A DNA stretch of 16,310 nt from Entrophospora sp. SA101. Taxonomy: Eukaryota; Glomeromycota; Glomeromycetes; Entrophosporales; Entrophosporaceae. Below the pieces are notes generated by a model. It was given only the letters and a program-made list of their open reading frames with translations, was not told the DNA's origin and ran no database searches. The translations under genes were made by a program, and so were the position numbers. The stretch spans positions 11,484-27,793 of the forward strand of contig CAUDNR010000042.1 in the NCBI GenBank assembly GCA_958430865.1, read 5' to 3'. Of this stretch, positions 1-9,980 are shown one piece after another; position 1 is the stretch's first letter; every line of letters starts with the position of its first letter.

Positions 1-483
1 TTTGGTTGTAATGTTTTTCACAAACAGAGTACTCATTTAAAGAATTAATTAATAAAGATAAATCAGTAATATACTTAACAAATATATTTACATGCCCAAC
101 TACTTTGCTTCCTGAGGCTGCCTCCAAGTTTGATCACTTTAGTTTCACATGGGCTCAACTTGTATTCTTGAATAAACATAGCAAATAGGCAAGGTAAAGT
201 GTTAACAGGCGGTATTGGCGTTTTATTCACTAAAGATTAGAAAAAAAAATTTCTTTTTTAAAAAAATCCTTTTCTGACATGTAAAATTTCTTGATTTTTA
301 GTAAAAACATACTTTGACCTGCTTAACAGATTATAACGGATTATTAACAGATTATGAAAGAGCAAGTTGAATAGTATATATTTCGATTATTATTAATAGG
401 GGTTTTTTAATAATTTTTTTTTATCAATATGTAGTGGAAGTATCACGTTAATTCGTTTGCTACATATATGAATTGATCAACGA
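1..483. other. AT-rich non-coding flank
   Basis: I see no gene. The stretch has poly-A/T runs and a short near-repeat of TTAACAGATTAT around 323-356. A Helitron 5' end (TC after an A) could lie here, but I cannot place one from a single copy. Confidence 0.5.
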
Positions 484-2005
484 ATGAGGCTGAAATCGAT
501 TTCCAAATTTGGTAAAATCCCTGACTGCATAAACAAATCCTTAACCACCATGCTACCTTCATCTATCAGAACGTCCGCACCTTTTTTCAAGAAAAAACAG
601 TATCAGGTCAACACAATGATCCAAGCTTATGGCCTGCCCCAAATTTTCTACACCATGACAGCCGCAGAAGGCAAATGGCGGCATCTGAAAGAAATCTTAG
701 GATGCACCGACAACAAAGATCCACTCCCAACAAACAGACCATTGCATGTGTACCTCCATTATCCTAACAGGTTGGCAAACGTGCGCAATAAACTTTGGAA
801 AAATCCAGGTCTTGTGCAATGGGGTAAGCTCCTACACTATTTCAAAAGGGATGAATTTCAGAACAGAGGAACCATCCACACGCATGGGTTCACCTACACC
901 GAATCTTCGATCCAAGGCTTGATTTCGGACAATGCAATCCGTGCGGACATGCCTCACCTGGTCCTTGAGCCTGAGCTTCACTGGCTTGTCACAACGTTCC
1001 AAATTCATAGATGCATTGCGGAAAAATGCAGAGGTCCAGGTACGAATTTGCAACCGTGCAAAAATGGATTCCCTCAACCGCTTTCAAACGACACGTACTG
1101 TAGGCCAAATTCCAAATGATACGTCTATCGAAGAACCAAAGAGGAAGACCGCTGGGTTGTACTGTACCACCTTGAGACACTTTTGATTTGGCAAGGACAC
1201 ATCAACTTCCAATACATAACGACCCTTGGGTTTGGAAAATATGTGACAAAGTATGCCACCAAGCCTGAACCCACGGAAATCTTCAACGTTAGCAAACAAG
1301 ATTCTTACAGCAGACATGTCCAGGCTAGGAGGTTAGGGTTGATGGAACTCATGATATTGCTTTTGCAATATTCCATAACAAGGTCTTCTGCTTCCATTCA
1401 ATATCTTCCATCAGCCCCTTCCGAATTGAGAATTTGTTCGGTCAAGCCCGTTCACATGCAAATTGAGGAGCAACAAGATGAGGATGAGGATGAGGAAAAA
1501 CCGTATTTTGATGATGCGATAGACAAGTATTTTGATCGGCCCAAGTAATGAACTTTTCGAAAGTTTAACTTACCCTGAATACTTTCAAAGATTTAAAGTT
1601 GGGGGTCGTCCACTGGGAAGAACATGCAAGCTTTACTTGACAAGAGATCTGAAAAATAGATTTGTTGCTGAAAGGACCAAACCGTTGCTCGTGAGATTTA
1701 CGAATTATAATGTTGACGATGGAGAGCCATTTTTCTATCAGCATCTTATAATGAAACATGCCGTTCGCTCTGAGGTTGATTTGCTAGGAGGATTTACAAG
1801 TTATAGGGATAGGTTTAGAAGCCTGTACCTGATAAGGTATGAGCAGGCCATGTTGAGATTATCAAAAAGTTCCGTTGCCGGCAAATTCCAACTTTCTGAA
1901 GCGTTCAAGAGAGTGATTGAACACGTCCTGACAGATCTACAAAAGAACGATCTCTGGGACGTTATATATAACCAGCTTATCTCGTTGGAAAAGCCTTCTC
2001 TTTGA
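484..2005 (+). pseudogene. Helitron Rep (HUH relaxase) half, broken
   Basis: This is the single-strand nicking and joining part of a Helitron transposase. The first frame (211 codons) carries the HUH motif as H-T-H in RGTIHTHG (residues 132-134). It is followed by the Cys/His segment HRC..EKC......PC.NGFPQP that follows this motif in Helitron Rep proteins. The two catalytic tyrosines appear in KYVTKYATKPEP (near 1237-1272), matching the YxxKY pattern. An in-frame TGA at 1117-1119 separates these two parts. A one-base frameshift near 1540-1547 then moves the reading into the next frame, which continues as FESLTYPEYFQRF and ends at TGA 2003-2005. The usual long N-terminal region is absent, so the gene starts near its Rep core. 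The family call is secure. The start at 484 is only the first ATG of the open frame. Confidence 0.85.
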
Positions 2006-3255
2006 ACAGCCTCCACACTGATGCTTGATCACGACCAATACAAAATATACAACACACTTTGTAATTCTTGGGGCCCGAATGCGAAAACAAGTATCCGTAC
2101 TTCTTCATGACCGGATCTGCAGGTACTGGAAAAACATTCATGACTTTAAAAATGATAGACATGCTGGAAAAAAAGAAAATCAATTACCTGTTGCTGGCAC
2201 CTACAGGTGTTGCAGCACAGAATGTTGGTGGGAGGACCATTCATTCAACCTTGAGAATAAGACAAACAGATGGCCACTACCAGTCCTTGTCCCTAAGTAC
2301 CGAGTCCTCGAGAGAAGCTCTGCTGAAGATCAAGGCTGTTGTGATAGAAGAAGTATCGATGGTTTCCAATGAGCTGTTTTCGTTCCTGAGTAACCTTTTT
2401 GGTTCGTTGCACAACAGCCACAAGATATTTGGTGGAATTTCGGTGCTGTTGGTTGGTGATCTTTTCCAACTGCCTCCCGTGAACGGAGAACAGGTTTTCT
2501 TTTCACCGGCATGGAAAGTGTTTTTCCCTCTGTTCTTGTCCAGGCCACAACGACAGAAGGAAGATTTGGATTTTTTCCATTTGCTCAAGGAGTTGAGATT
2601 TGGGCACCTCTCACAAAAATCAAAATTGTTGATCAATGAAAAGGTAGAAAGATCTCAAAATTCCAGGGTGATGATAAACACCACCCACATTGTTAGTACC
2701 CATGAAATATCAGACCAAATAAACACCTTCGTTTGTGAGCACTTACCTTTTGATGACCGATGCTCTAATCCTGTTGTTTCCTTAGCAGTTGACACTTTAA
2801 ATCATGAGAGGATCGATGGTGGGCACAACTTGCCTTTCAAAAATCACACAAATCTCCAAAAATCCATTATGTTCTTGAACAACCAACTCTTCGAGCACAA
2901 CATCTGCAATGGGACAATAGGAGGGGTAACTAAAGTTATTAATGATGACAATGTTGAAGTTACATTCCCAACAACTGATAATGTGGTGAAAATCAACGTT
3001 CAGAAAAGCACTGCAAATTTTAATATAAATGGCATACCAGCATCAAGGTATCAACTTCCGTTGCAGAATGCATTTGCTCTTACAGTGCCATGTGCAACCT
3101 TGACTATAGACCATAACATGTTTGCACCAGGACAAATCTATGTGGCGATGAGTCAAGCTTCTTCCTGGAAGTCGTTGGACATTCTATCTTTTGATTTTGA
3201 CTGCTTGAAAGTGGACGTCGATGTCATAAATGAGTATAAGAGGTTAATTTCTTAA
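2006..3255 (+). pseudogene. Helitron Pif1-like helicase half, broken
   Basis: This is the SF1B helicase part of the Helitron protein, expected to unwind the strand displaced during rolling-circle transfer. Coding sense resumes after TGA 2003-2005 with LMLDHDQYKIYNTLC. It shifts frame near 2067-2075 and then stays open for 395 codons. Visible motifs, numbered from 2068, are Walker A GSAGTGKT (16-23), APTGVAAQNVGGRTIHS (44-60), Walker B VVIEEVSMV (91-99) and motif III GDLFQLPPV (130-138). Near the C-terminus the HKTQG motif (V) is missing: FALTV at 336-340 runs straight into PCATLTIDH. The arginine expected in motif VI is glutamine (AMSQ, residue 363). Compared with the tail copy downstream, the loss is eight codons in frame. 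It would have lacked ATPase coupling even without the frame breaks. Confidence 0.87.
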
Positions 3256-3577
3256 ATCAAAAAGGTTTAAAAGAAATGCACGAGCCTTGAATGAATTTTT
3301 AACAATGAAGGATCTGATGGTTTCTGTTGTGAAATTAATTTCCGATCTAAATTTAAATTGATGTGTTTAGATTTTTTTGTTCAATAAAATAAATAAATTT
3401 TTGCTCATTAGCATTTTTTTTTAAATCCCCAAATCTTAAATAAACTGTCTACACTTAATTTTTTGAAACCATGGATCATAAAATCAATCATTACGTCATT
3501 TCCCACTTTCTACAACCAAATCCAGAAAATCAACCTGAGCAATCCAGCAACAATGTCTCATTTCTTTCCAGTATTCA
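3256..3577. other. Spacer between the two helicase copies
   Basis: AT-rich and without a convincing gene. A 48-codon open frame starts at ATG 3471 (MDHKINHYVISHF) and ends at TAA 3615-3617, overlapping the next remnant in another frame. It resembles nothing I know. Confidence 0.4.
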
Positions 3578-3844
3578 AACCGAAGTGAAATCCCTTTACA
3601 GAACTCTTTTGCATTAACCGTCCACAAGACCCAAGGCTTAACGTTGCCACACATCATCTTGACCATAGATCAAAATATGTTTGCTCCTGGTCAGATCTAT
3701 GTGGCGATGAGTCGATCTCCTTCCTGGAATTCGATGGATGTTTTTGATTTTGACTTCGATTCCTTGAAGGTGGGTAGGAGTGTGATAAATGAATACAAGA
3801 GATTGAAATTGTTAAATGAAAAAGGTCCAATAGAGATGATTTAA
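3578..3844 (+). pseudogene. C-terminal tail of a second Helitron helicase
   Basis: A frame bounded upstream by a TGA at 3536 reads EIPLQNSFALTV, then HKTQG, then a segment ending APGQIYVAMSRSPSW and VINEYKRLK before TAA 3842-3844. It aligns closely with the last part of the helicase 500 bp upstream but is clearly diverged. It retains both features the upstream copy has lost: motif V (HKTQG) and the motif VI arginine (AMSR). Similarity begins near the SR/EIPLQN residues, and nothing more N-terminal is present. This is therefore a tail fragment of a related Helitron, not an independent gene. It could be left by a nested or truncated insertion or by a partial tandem duplication followed by divergence. 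Confidence 0.8.
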
Positions 3845-3990
3845 CGCTGATTTGGTTTTTTGTAACAGTAAATAGATGTTGAAAAAAGCGTTTTCAGAAG
3901 TTTTCATAAATTAAACTATGACGTTATTGTATCACTATCGTTTACTATAGTATTAGTATTAGTGTTAATGTTGAATTAGACTATTTTGTA

Positions 3991-4026
3991 TCCCTTAAAC
4001 GATTTTTAGACCAAATATGGTCTAAA
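3991..4026 (+). repeat. Left inverted end with subterminal palindrome
   Basis: The terminal twelve bases TCCCTTAAACGA pair with the right end. The palindrome occupies 4005-4026, with arms TTTAGACCA and TGGTCTAAA around a 4-nt AATA centre. Such a motif could be a transposase binding site or form a hairpin. That role is inferred from position. Confidence 0.8.
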
Positions 4027-4419
4027 TTTCGAATTCTGTTTTTTCTTTACACAAAAAAGTTTTTATGTAAAATCCCAGGTGTGGCGTGTACTATTCAAAA
4101 GTTCTTCTCAAATAGTATCTCAATATGTAAATAAAATAATAATGGTTTATTATTATGTAGATTTTATTATGTATTGTTTATGTAGTACAAAAATCTGGAA
4201 TAAATAAAAGGTTTTCCGAATCCCGTTATTTATAATATTTTGGTATCATACGATTTTTAAACAGCTGTTATCATGTCCTGATCCAAAATTTAAATAGCCT
4301 GATTTTAGTAATGTTTTTATAATGAACATACAACAAAAATTTTGTATAAGACCATGATGAATGTATGATGCCAATGTATATATATGTTTTAAAACGGCTT
4401 TTACTTGATCTAAATCTTC

Positions 4420-4428
4420 TATATATAA
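4420..4428 (+). promoter_or_regulatory. TATA-like box of the transposase gene
   Basis: TATATATAA lies about 100 bp before the transposase ATG, in a less uniform stretch than the A-rich leader that follows. The position suits a eukaryotic core promoter, but such strings are common in DNA this AT-rich. Confidence 0.35.
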
Positions 4429-4524
4429 GCCCAAGTAGAAGATACATCAAGGAAATTCAATTTATTGATAATTACTGTATCTATAAAATAAAAAAATAAA
4501 AAAATAAAAAAGAGTTCAATTAAA

Positions 4525-6387
4525 ATGCAAGAAAATATTTTTGAAGAAAATCAACAAGATTCTGATAATGAATTAGATTATTATATTGCTAATATTACAA
4601 GAAGACCACAAAATATTTACCAAGATGAATCTCTTGAGTATAATGAATTTATTGAATCCCTTGACAATTTAGAAGATGGTAATGGAACTGATAATGATGG
4701 GACTACTGAGGAAATGGAGATAGATGAAACTCCAACAACTACAAGAATTAAAGGAACACAAATTCAACAAATTAACCTTCCACATCCACCACTATTTAAT
4801 CAACTTAATCATCGTAATCCATTACATGATTCTGAAGATAATTTGCCAGGAGAATTTAATAGACTTGATTCAGTTAGCCCTTATGAAATTTTTAAATTAT
4901 TTTTCTCTGATTCTATTTTAGCAACAATTGTAACTAATACCAATAAATATGCAATAAATAAAAATGGAGGAAATTCATGGTTAAGCATCGATTTATTTGA
5001 CATAAAAATTTGGTTAGGAATTATTATCTATGCTGGATTATTTAAAATGCCATCAATTTGAGATTTATGGAATAAAAAAAAAGGATACCCAATACATTCT
5101 ATTGCATCATATATGAGTATTAGAAATTTTGAAAAAATTAAAAATTTTTTGCATATTTCTGATATGGAAGAGAATCATCCATTTTGGTATTCAAAAGTTG
5201 AACCATTAGCATCCCACATAAATAGGATATCACAATCAATTTATGTACCATCATCTAATATTTCTATAGATGAAATGATTATAAGGTTTTGTGGCAGAAG
5301 TGCACATACTTTCAGAATAAAAAATAAGCCAACACCAGAAGGGTATAAGGTTTTAGCTTTATGTGATGCAGGTTATACTTTTTCTTTCATCTTTACCTCT
5401 AGAATTGAAAAAGATAATGAAGTTGAACAAATTAAGAATCTTAATAAAATAGGAAGTCAAGTTTATCATTTAGCTTCCAAATTACCTTCCAATAAAGCAT
5501 TCAATATTTATATGGATAATTACTTCTCTAGCATCACATTATTCAAATTTTTACATAGTAAAGGAATTGGTGCTTGTGGAACTATTCGTACTAATTCTTC
5601 AAGATTTCCACCAGCTCTTAAAATAGGAAAGAAGAAATTAGATTGGGATACCCTCTCTGGTGTTGTTGTAGATAATGATGTATTGGCAGTATTATGGATT
5701 GATAATGGTCCTGTCACAATACATAATATAGTTGGTTTTGAAAATAGAATATATAAACTTCGGTGCTGTCCTCGTAAGACTAGTAGTAATGCAGTTAAAG
5801 TAAAAAAAGTATTTGGTAGTAAAACAAAAAAATTATTACCAATCCCAAAGATAATTGATGATTACAATCATCATATGGGAGGTGTTGATATTGCAGATCA
5901 ACTAAGAAGTTATTATTCCACTCAGCAAAAAGTTCAAAGAACCTGGGTGCCAATATTTTTCTGGTTATTGGATACTGCTATCATAAATTCTTATTTAATA
6001 TACAAAAAAAAATATAATAATCAGATTATGCATAAAGATTTCAGAATGAGTATTGTATGGGATTTAATAAAAGAAGGATTAGATAGGAATACTGGTCAAA
6101 GAGAAACTCGTTATCAATCATCTTTTTCATCATCTTCTCACACAAGACAAGCTTACACTACTTCTAAATCAACTCTTCCATTGGAAAGATTAATTCAAGG
6201 AGATCATTTGCCTGAGTATAGAGAAAATAGGACTAAATGCGAGTATTGTAAATATATGACACAAGAAGAAGAAGGAAAGTCTACAAATAATGAAAGTTGT
6301 TCATTTATATTTTGTACTTTATGTAATGTTGCTTTATGTTTAAACTCGAAAAGAAATTGTTTTGTAAAATATCATTGTAGTGATTAA
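4525..6387 (+). pseudogene. piggyBac-like transposase, one in-frame TGA
   Basis: This gene would cut and paste the surrounding element using a DDD catalytic triad. A 620-codon frame is open except for one TGA at 5059-5061 (codon 179), between KMPSI and DLWNKKKGYP. Counting through the stop, the candidate catalytic aspartates are D249 in SIDEMIIRF, D331 in YMDNYFSS and D455 in HHMGGVDIADQ, with piggyBac-like spacing. The C-terminus holds the Cys-rich zinc domain of the family (CEYCKYM, CTLCNVALC, NCF, YHC). The N-terminus is acidic and low-complexity, as in many relatives. The stop falls where arginine is likely, so CGA to TGA is the simplest explanation. ATG 5113 could still start a 424-residue product carrying the whole catalytic and zinc region. 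Only about eight CpGs remain in 1,863 nt. The family call is secure. Confidence 0.9.
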
Positions 6388-6928
6388 AAAATAAATTTAA
6401 TTTTTATAAATTTTACACAAAAATAAAAAATATGTACATGATTTTCAACACATATTAAAATGAAAACCTGTATTGTAAACCGGATGGTTCGATTTTTGTA
6501 AATTAATTAATTATCTATGGTAAGAGCAAGTAAGTATAACTAATTTTCCAAATTAATTTATAAAAGTTATAATGAATGATTGTCAATACTTTGTTATTCC
6601 ATTTATTCATTAACTATAAAAGGGGGGGTTTTTTTTAAAGTAAACTTGTTTATTAGAAATAGTATTTTTACATAGTTTACGGTTTAGACCAAATAATCAA
6701 CGAGTAAAAACTTTTTTCTAATCATAACTATTAAAAAAATTAAAAATCGGGATTTTTTTTACAATACACCTTTTTTTCATACCAATTAAACTCTCCCCCA
6801 AAATATCAATCAAATAAAATGGTTTATATGTATAAATTATACCTTTTTGTCTATTTAGAAATCAAAAAAAAAAAATGGGGAACAAATGATAACTTTTTGT
6901 TTAGATGGGGTCTACAAAAATTTGAAAT
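6388..6928. other. 3' non-coding part of the piggyBac-type element
   Basis: AT-rich with long homopolymer runs and no coding frame. A partial third copy of the subterminal motif (TTTAGACCAAATA) lies at 6683-6695, lacking the second palindrome arm. Possible AATAAA-type polyadenylation signals follow the stop codon closely (AAAAATAAA near 6386-6394). Confidence 0.5.
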
Positions 6929-6969
6929 TTTAGACCAAATATGGTCTAAATTTCTGTTCGTTTAAGGGA
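6929..6969 (-). repeat. Right inverted end with subterminal palindrome
   Basis: The palindrome TTTAGACCA-AATA-TGGTCTAAA at 6929-6950 is identical to the left one. The last twelve bases are the exact reverse complement of the left terminus. The spacer between palindrome and terminus is slightly longer here than on the left. Confidence 0.8.
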
Positions 6970-6971
6970 TA

Positions 6972-7780
6972 GTTTAATATTATATAAAAAAAATTTTTTT
7001 GATCAAAAATCTCCGACCCTTCTTTTCCTAGAGCGCCCCTCATATATATAATTTTATAATTTCATGTTCACTTTGTAGGTTTTGATTTATTTTAAAATTG
7101 AAATAGGTCTTGTGGTGACAAGCAAAGCAAGCAGAAAGAATTAAATTTAAGTGGGTCTGCAAATAAATATCAGAAATATATATTCAATAATTGATATAAA
7201 AGAGAAAATAAAAATCCTCAATTGATTCCATGAAAAATAATTACGTTAGATTTAAATTATTTATTATCACTAAAAATGGATAAGATAAACTATCTTGAGA
7301 CCTGAGATTTATTGATCAACTAAAACAGATAAACAAATAAATAAAAGATAATTATTGTTATTTCTAAAAAAACAATTGAAGAAAATTGTTGATTATACTA
7401 AAACATTAAAACATATTTTTTTATTTTAGAATTAATGCACAATGTAGTCTTCTGAGATTTTTGCTGAATGTGATCTAATAAAATCCAATTGAAATGTACC
7501 AAAAAAAAAAAATATTCCGAAATTAGAAATTTTTTTCATGCCATTATATTATAGTGTTAATAAAAAAACATTTAATAACATTAATTCAACTGAAATTAAT
7601 GCCATTACAAAGGTGAAATAAAATAATAATTTTTTAAATATAATTAATTATACATCTTTGATAAAACAAACATGACTTAGCTGTTTAATCAATTCCTTGT
7701 ATGTGAATGTCTCCATCCATCAAATATTCGTGATGGTCATGATTATTATGCAATATGTTTGATGTTATAATTGACATAAC
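6972..7780. other. Intergenic AT-rich DNA
   Basis: I find no gene, RNA or clear repeat in this stretch. It separates the right border of the piggyBac-type element from the end of the hAT element. Confidence 0.5.
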
Positions 7781-7790
7781 TAAGGCTCCG

Positions 7791-8030
7791 AACAGATCAG
7801 ATCAAAATCAGTTCAGTTCTGTCCAGTTCAGTTCAGTTCAGTTCAGATCTTATTAAATTGCAATCTGTTTTAAACCAGATCAGATCAGATCCTGTTAAAT
7901 TTGCAATCTGTTTAAACAGATCAGATCAGATTAGAACCAGATCAGATTAGATCAGATCAGATCCTATAAAAATGCAATCTGTTTTGAACCAGATCAGATC
8001 AGATCAAAACTCAGATCAAAACTAGACCAG
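7791..8030 (+). repeat. Subterminal GATCAGATC-rich array of the hAT element
   Basis: Many tandem copies of CAGATC/GATCAGATC and CAGTTCAGTT are interleaved with a longer unit containing CAATCTGTTT, seen three times (near 7861, 7904 and 7975). hAT transposases bind short repeats of this kind near element ends. Binding here is inferred. Confidence 0.75.
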
Positions 8031-8089
8031 ATTGATTTATAGATAATTAATATAAAATTTTATTTATTCAAAATTTTATTTACATATAT

Positions 8090-9980
8090 TCATAATTGAT
8101 TCTTTAATACCCCCTTCCACCAATATCTAAGACACATACAAGCTCTAATCGTGCTTGCAGATAAACTACACCTGGTTGCTGTCACTAGATCAGTTCCTCC
8201 TGAAAAAATTCTCTCAACTGGCATGCTTGTTGCTGGGATGGCAAGATAATCTCTTGCCATCAATGCCAAATGTGGATACTCTGACTCATGATTCTGGAGA
8301 ATAACAAATAACAAAACATGTGAATTTAATTATCTATATTTATATACAATAATTTAAATAAAAATTTACTTACTTTCCACCAAGTCAATACATCAGTTTT
8401 TGGTGGTGCATTTGGTGATTTAAGATATGCATCCAATTCATCATCATCTCTGACAATTTGTTGATGTTTGTAAATATGAGCAGTAAGATCTTCTTCTTCT
8501 CAATATCATTATTTTCAGGATTGCTAAATACAGTCAAATTTGGTGCATATCCAGATTGGTATATATCTTTGATAACTTGATGTGCATTGTTTATAAAATT
8601 TGCTTCCCAATTGTTATCTCTATAATAATCTAACTTGAGTCTTGGATCAAGGACTAATAAAAATATCAATTTAGTATAAATTATTGTAGTTTATATTGAA
8701 CTAAAACCATTATGCTTACTTGTAGCAATAGTATAAACAGAAGCATCAGTCCTAATATAATAAAACTTAAGTTTTTCAATCACTTCTTTAACTTTTCCTT
8801 TAATATCACTTGTACCATTTAAATTGTGTTCATAATCTTCAAGATTATCAATTAGCCAATTAAATATAGGAACTGTTGAAGTAAGAGTTGGATAATGATT
8901 TGTAGAAATACTGTTTAGTTGCATGTGAAAAAAGCTAAATAGCAAAACATATATTAAATTAATAATAAGTTAATATAAAAAAAAAAAATGATGTAATAGT
9001 ATTGCATCAAAAAAAATAATAATTAACTTACATGTAATAATTGAGAAATTTCAAGCTTTGACCATTCTTCTTCATTTAACACCCATTTAATCATGTCTCT
9101 ATCTGCTCTTCCCACACTTTCTACAGCTTATAAACAATAGAAAACATGTTTATATCATTACTCATTTAATAAATTAAAATAAATTGCATTTAAATACTTA
9201 TCTCTTTACATTCAATAGCACACATAATCATTTCATACGTAGAATGCCAACGTGTGACTACATCTAAAATCAATTCTTTATATTTTAAATTGGCTAATTC
9301 ACAAGCCTTTGAAAACCTTTCCTGTCATTGTGGAGATGATTTAATTTTTACAATTAATTTACATAGCTAGAGAATTAAAAAATCATTACGTTAAATATAA
9401 TAAGTACACCAAGTGCACAATTTACTGAAATAAAAATGGTTTTAAGATTTACCTTCATTATAGTATGGAAACCATTCACGTCATTATCATCAATATTTAA
9501 AACTTCATCCTCGTTATTAGCAGCTGTTGCTTTTAGTGATTTAAGTGCATGTTGAACAGCAATATTCATGACATGAGCAAGACAATGCACATGATTATTA
9601 TCAATATCAAAATTAATACCCTCATTATAACAAATATCAGCTAAAGAACTAACAAATGTATTGTTATTCATAGCATTGTCTGTTGTAACAGCTAAGAGCT
9701 ATATTTGGAAATAATATATTAATCAATTAAATTTAATTGAATTAAATATGCTTATTTTTAAAATAATTACCTTTGCAAATATTCCAAGGTCTCTACATGA
9801 AGCCACAAATGCTTCTCGCAAGTTATCCCCAGAATGGGGACCAGATAGCTTTACAAAATCTATCAATGTTTCTTGGAGTTGCCAATCAATATTTATCCAA
9901 TGACTTGTTATTCCTAGAAAAGGAATTGTATTTGCAGAAGTCCAGCAATCTAATGTGAAGGAGATATGCCCTGGGATATT
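8090..9980 (-). pseudogene. hAT transposase, multi-exon, decayed
   Basis: This encoded the cut-and-paste transposase of the surrounding element. Seven coding blocks can be joined through GT-AG introns at 9770-9699, 9452-9367, 9209-9127 (least certain), 9031-8935, 8719-8654 and 8373-8294. In order one reads TLDCWTS (first catalytic Asp near 9950), AVTTDNAMNN (second Asp), CLAHVMNIAV (the Cys/His motif), LDVVTRWHSTYEM, YPTLTSTVPIFNWL, LDPRLKLDYYRD, and the hAT C-terminal dimerisation block with YPHLALMARDYLAIPATS and ERIFSGGTDLV. Lesions are TGA 9325-9327 where relatives tend to have arginine (SSPQ[stop]QERF), a frameshift near 8908-8920 and another near 8490-8502. The N-terminal zinc finger is absent. 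The first block begins at a splice acceptor (9982-9981), so upstream exons are lost. The family is certain. Exon limits are inferred from frame and splice sites. Confidence 0.88.

Larger units (their letters stand above)
484..3255 (+). mobile_element. Helitron (rolling-circle transposon), coding part only
   Basis: A Rep-type relaxase is followed on the same strand by a Pif1-like helicase, the domain order that defines autonomous Helitrons. The protein reads across several frames, so the element is non-functional as it stands. I could not identify a 5' TC terminus or a 3' hairpin plus CTRR terminus, so the limits given are those of the coding remnant. CpG is frequent here (about 21 in the first 636 nt by hand count), unlike the CpG-poor elements downstream. 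This fits a younger insertion or one of different origin. Confidence 0.85.
3991..6969 (+). mobile_element. piggyBac-type DNA transposon with TA flanks
   Basis: A 2,979-bp unit is bounded by matching inverted ends. The left end reads TCCCTTAAACGA, and the reverse complement of the right end reads the same twelve bases. Just inside each end lies the same 22-nt palindrome. Both outer borders show TA (3989-3990 and 6970-6971), consistent with a 2-bp duplication. A single transposase gene runs left to right inside, preceded by a TATA-like site. Ends starting CCC fit the piggyBac superfamily, but the canonical TTAA duplication is not present outside them. It lies after the Helitron tail fragment in otherwise non-coding DNA. 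Confidence 0.8.

Noticed and set aside
832..1317. Minus-strand and alternative plus-strand open frames over the Helitron Rep
   Set aside because: They overlap the frame carrying the HUH and two-tyrosine motifs and show no family features.
2277..2636. Minus-strand open frames over the helicase
   Set aside because: They are shadows of the helicase frame, which carries Walker B and motif III at this place.
4246..4434. 62-codon minus-strand open frame in the piggyBac leader
   Set aside because: It is short, matches nothing known, and lies in the 5' non-coding part of an element whose gene runs the other way.
3995..6965. TTAA inside both inverted ends as the piggyBac target duplication
   Set aside because: It would require a host site with a perfect 16-bp palindrome and leave only four bases of terminal repeat. 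The TA model explains more, though I keep the alternative in the findings.
6972..7030. Helitron 3' terminus at CTAG near 7028
   Set aside because: No hairpin precedes it at the expected distance, so the match is no better than chance.
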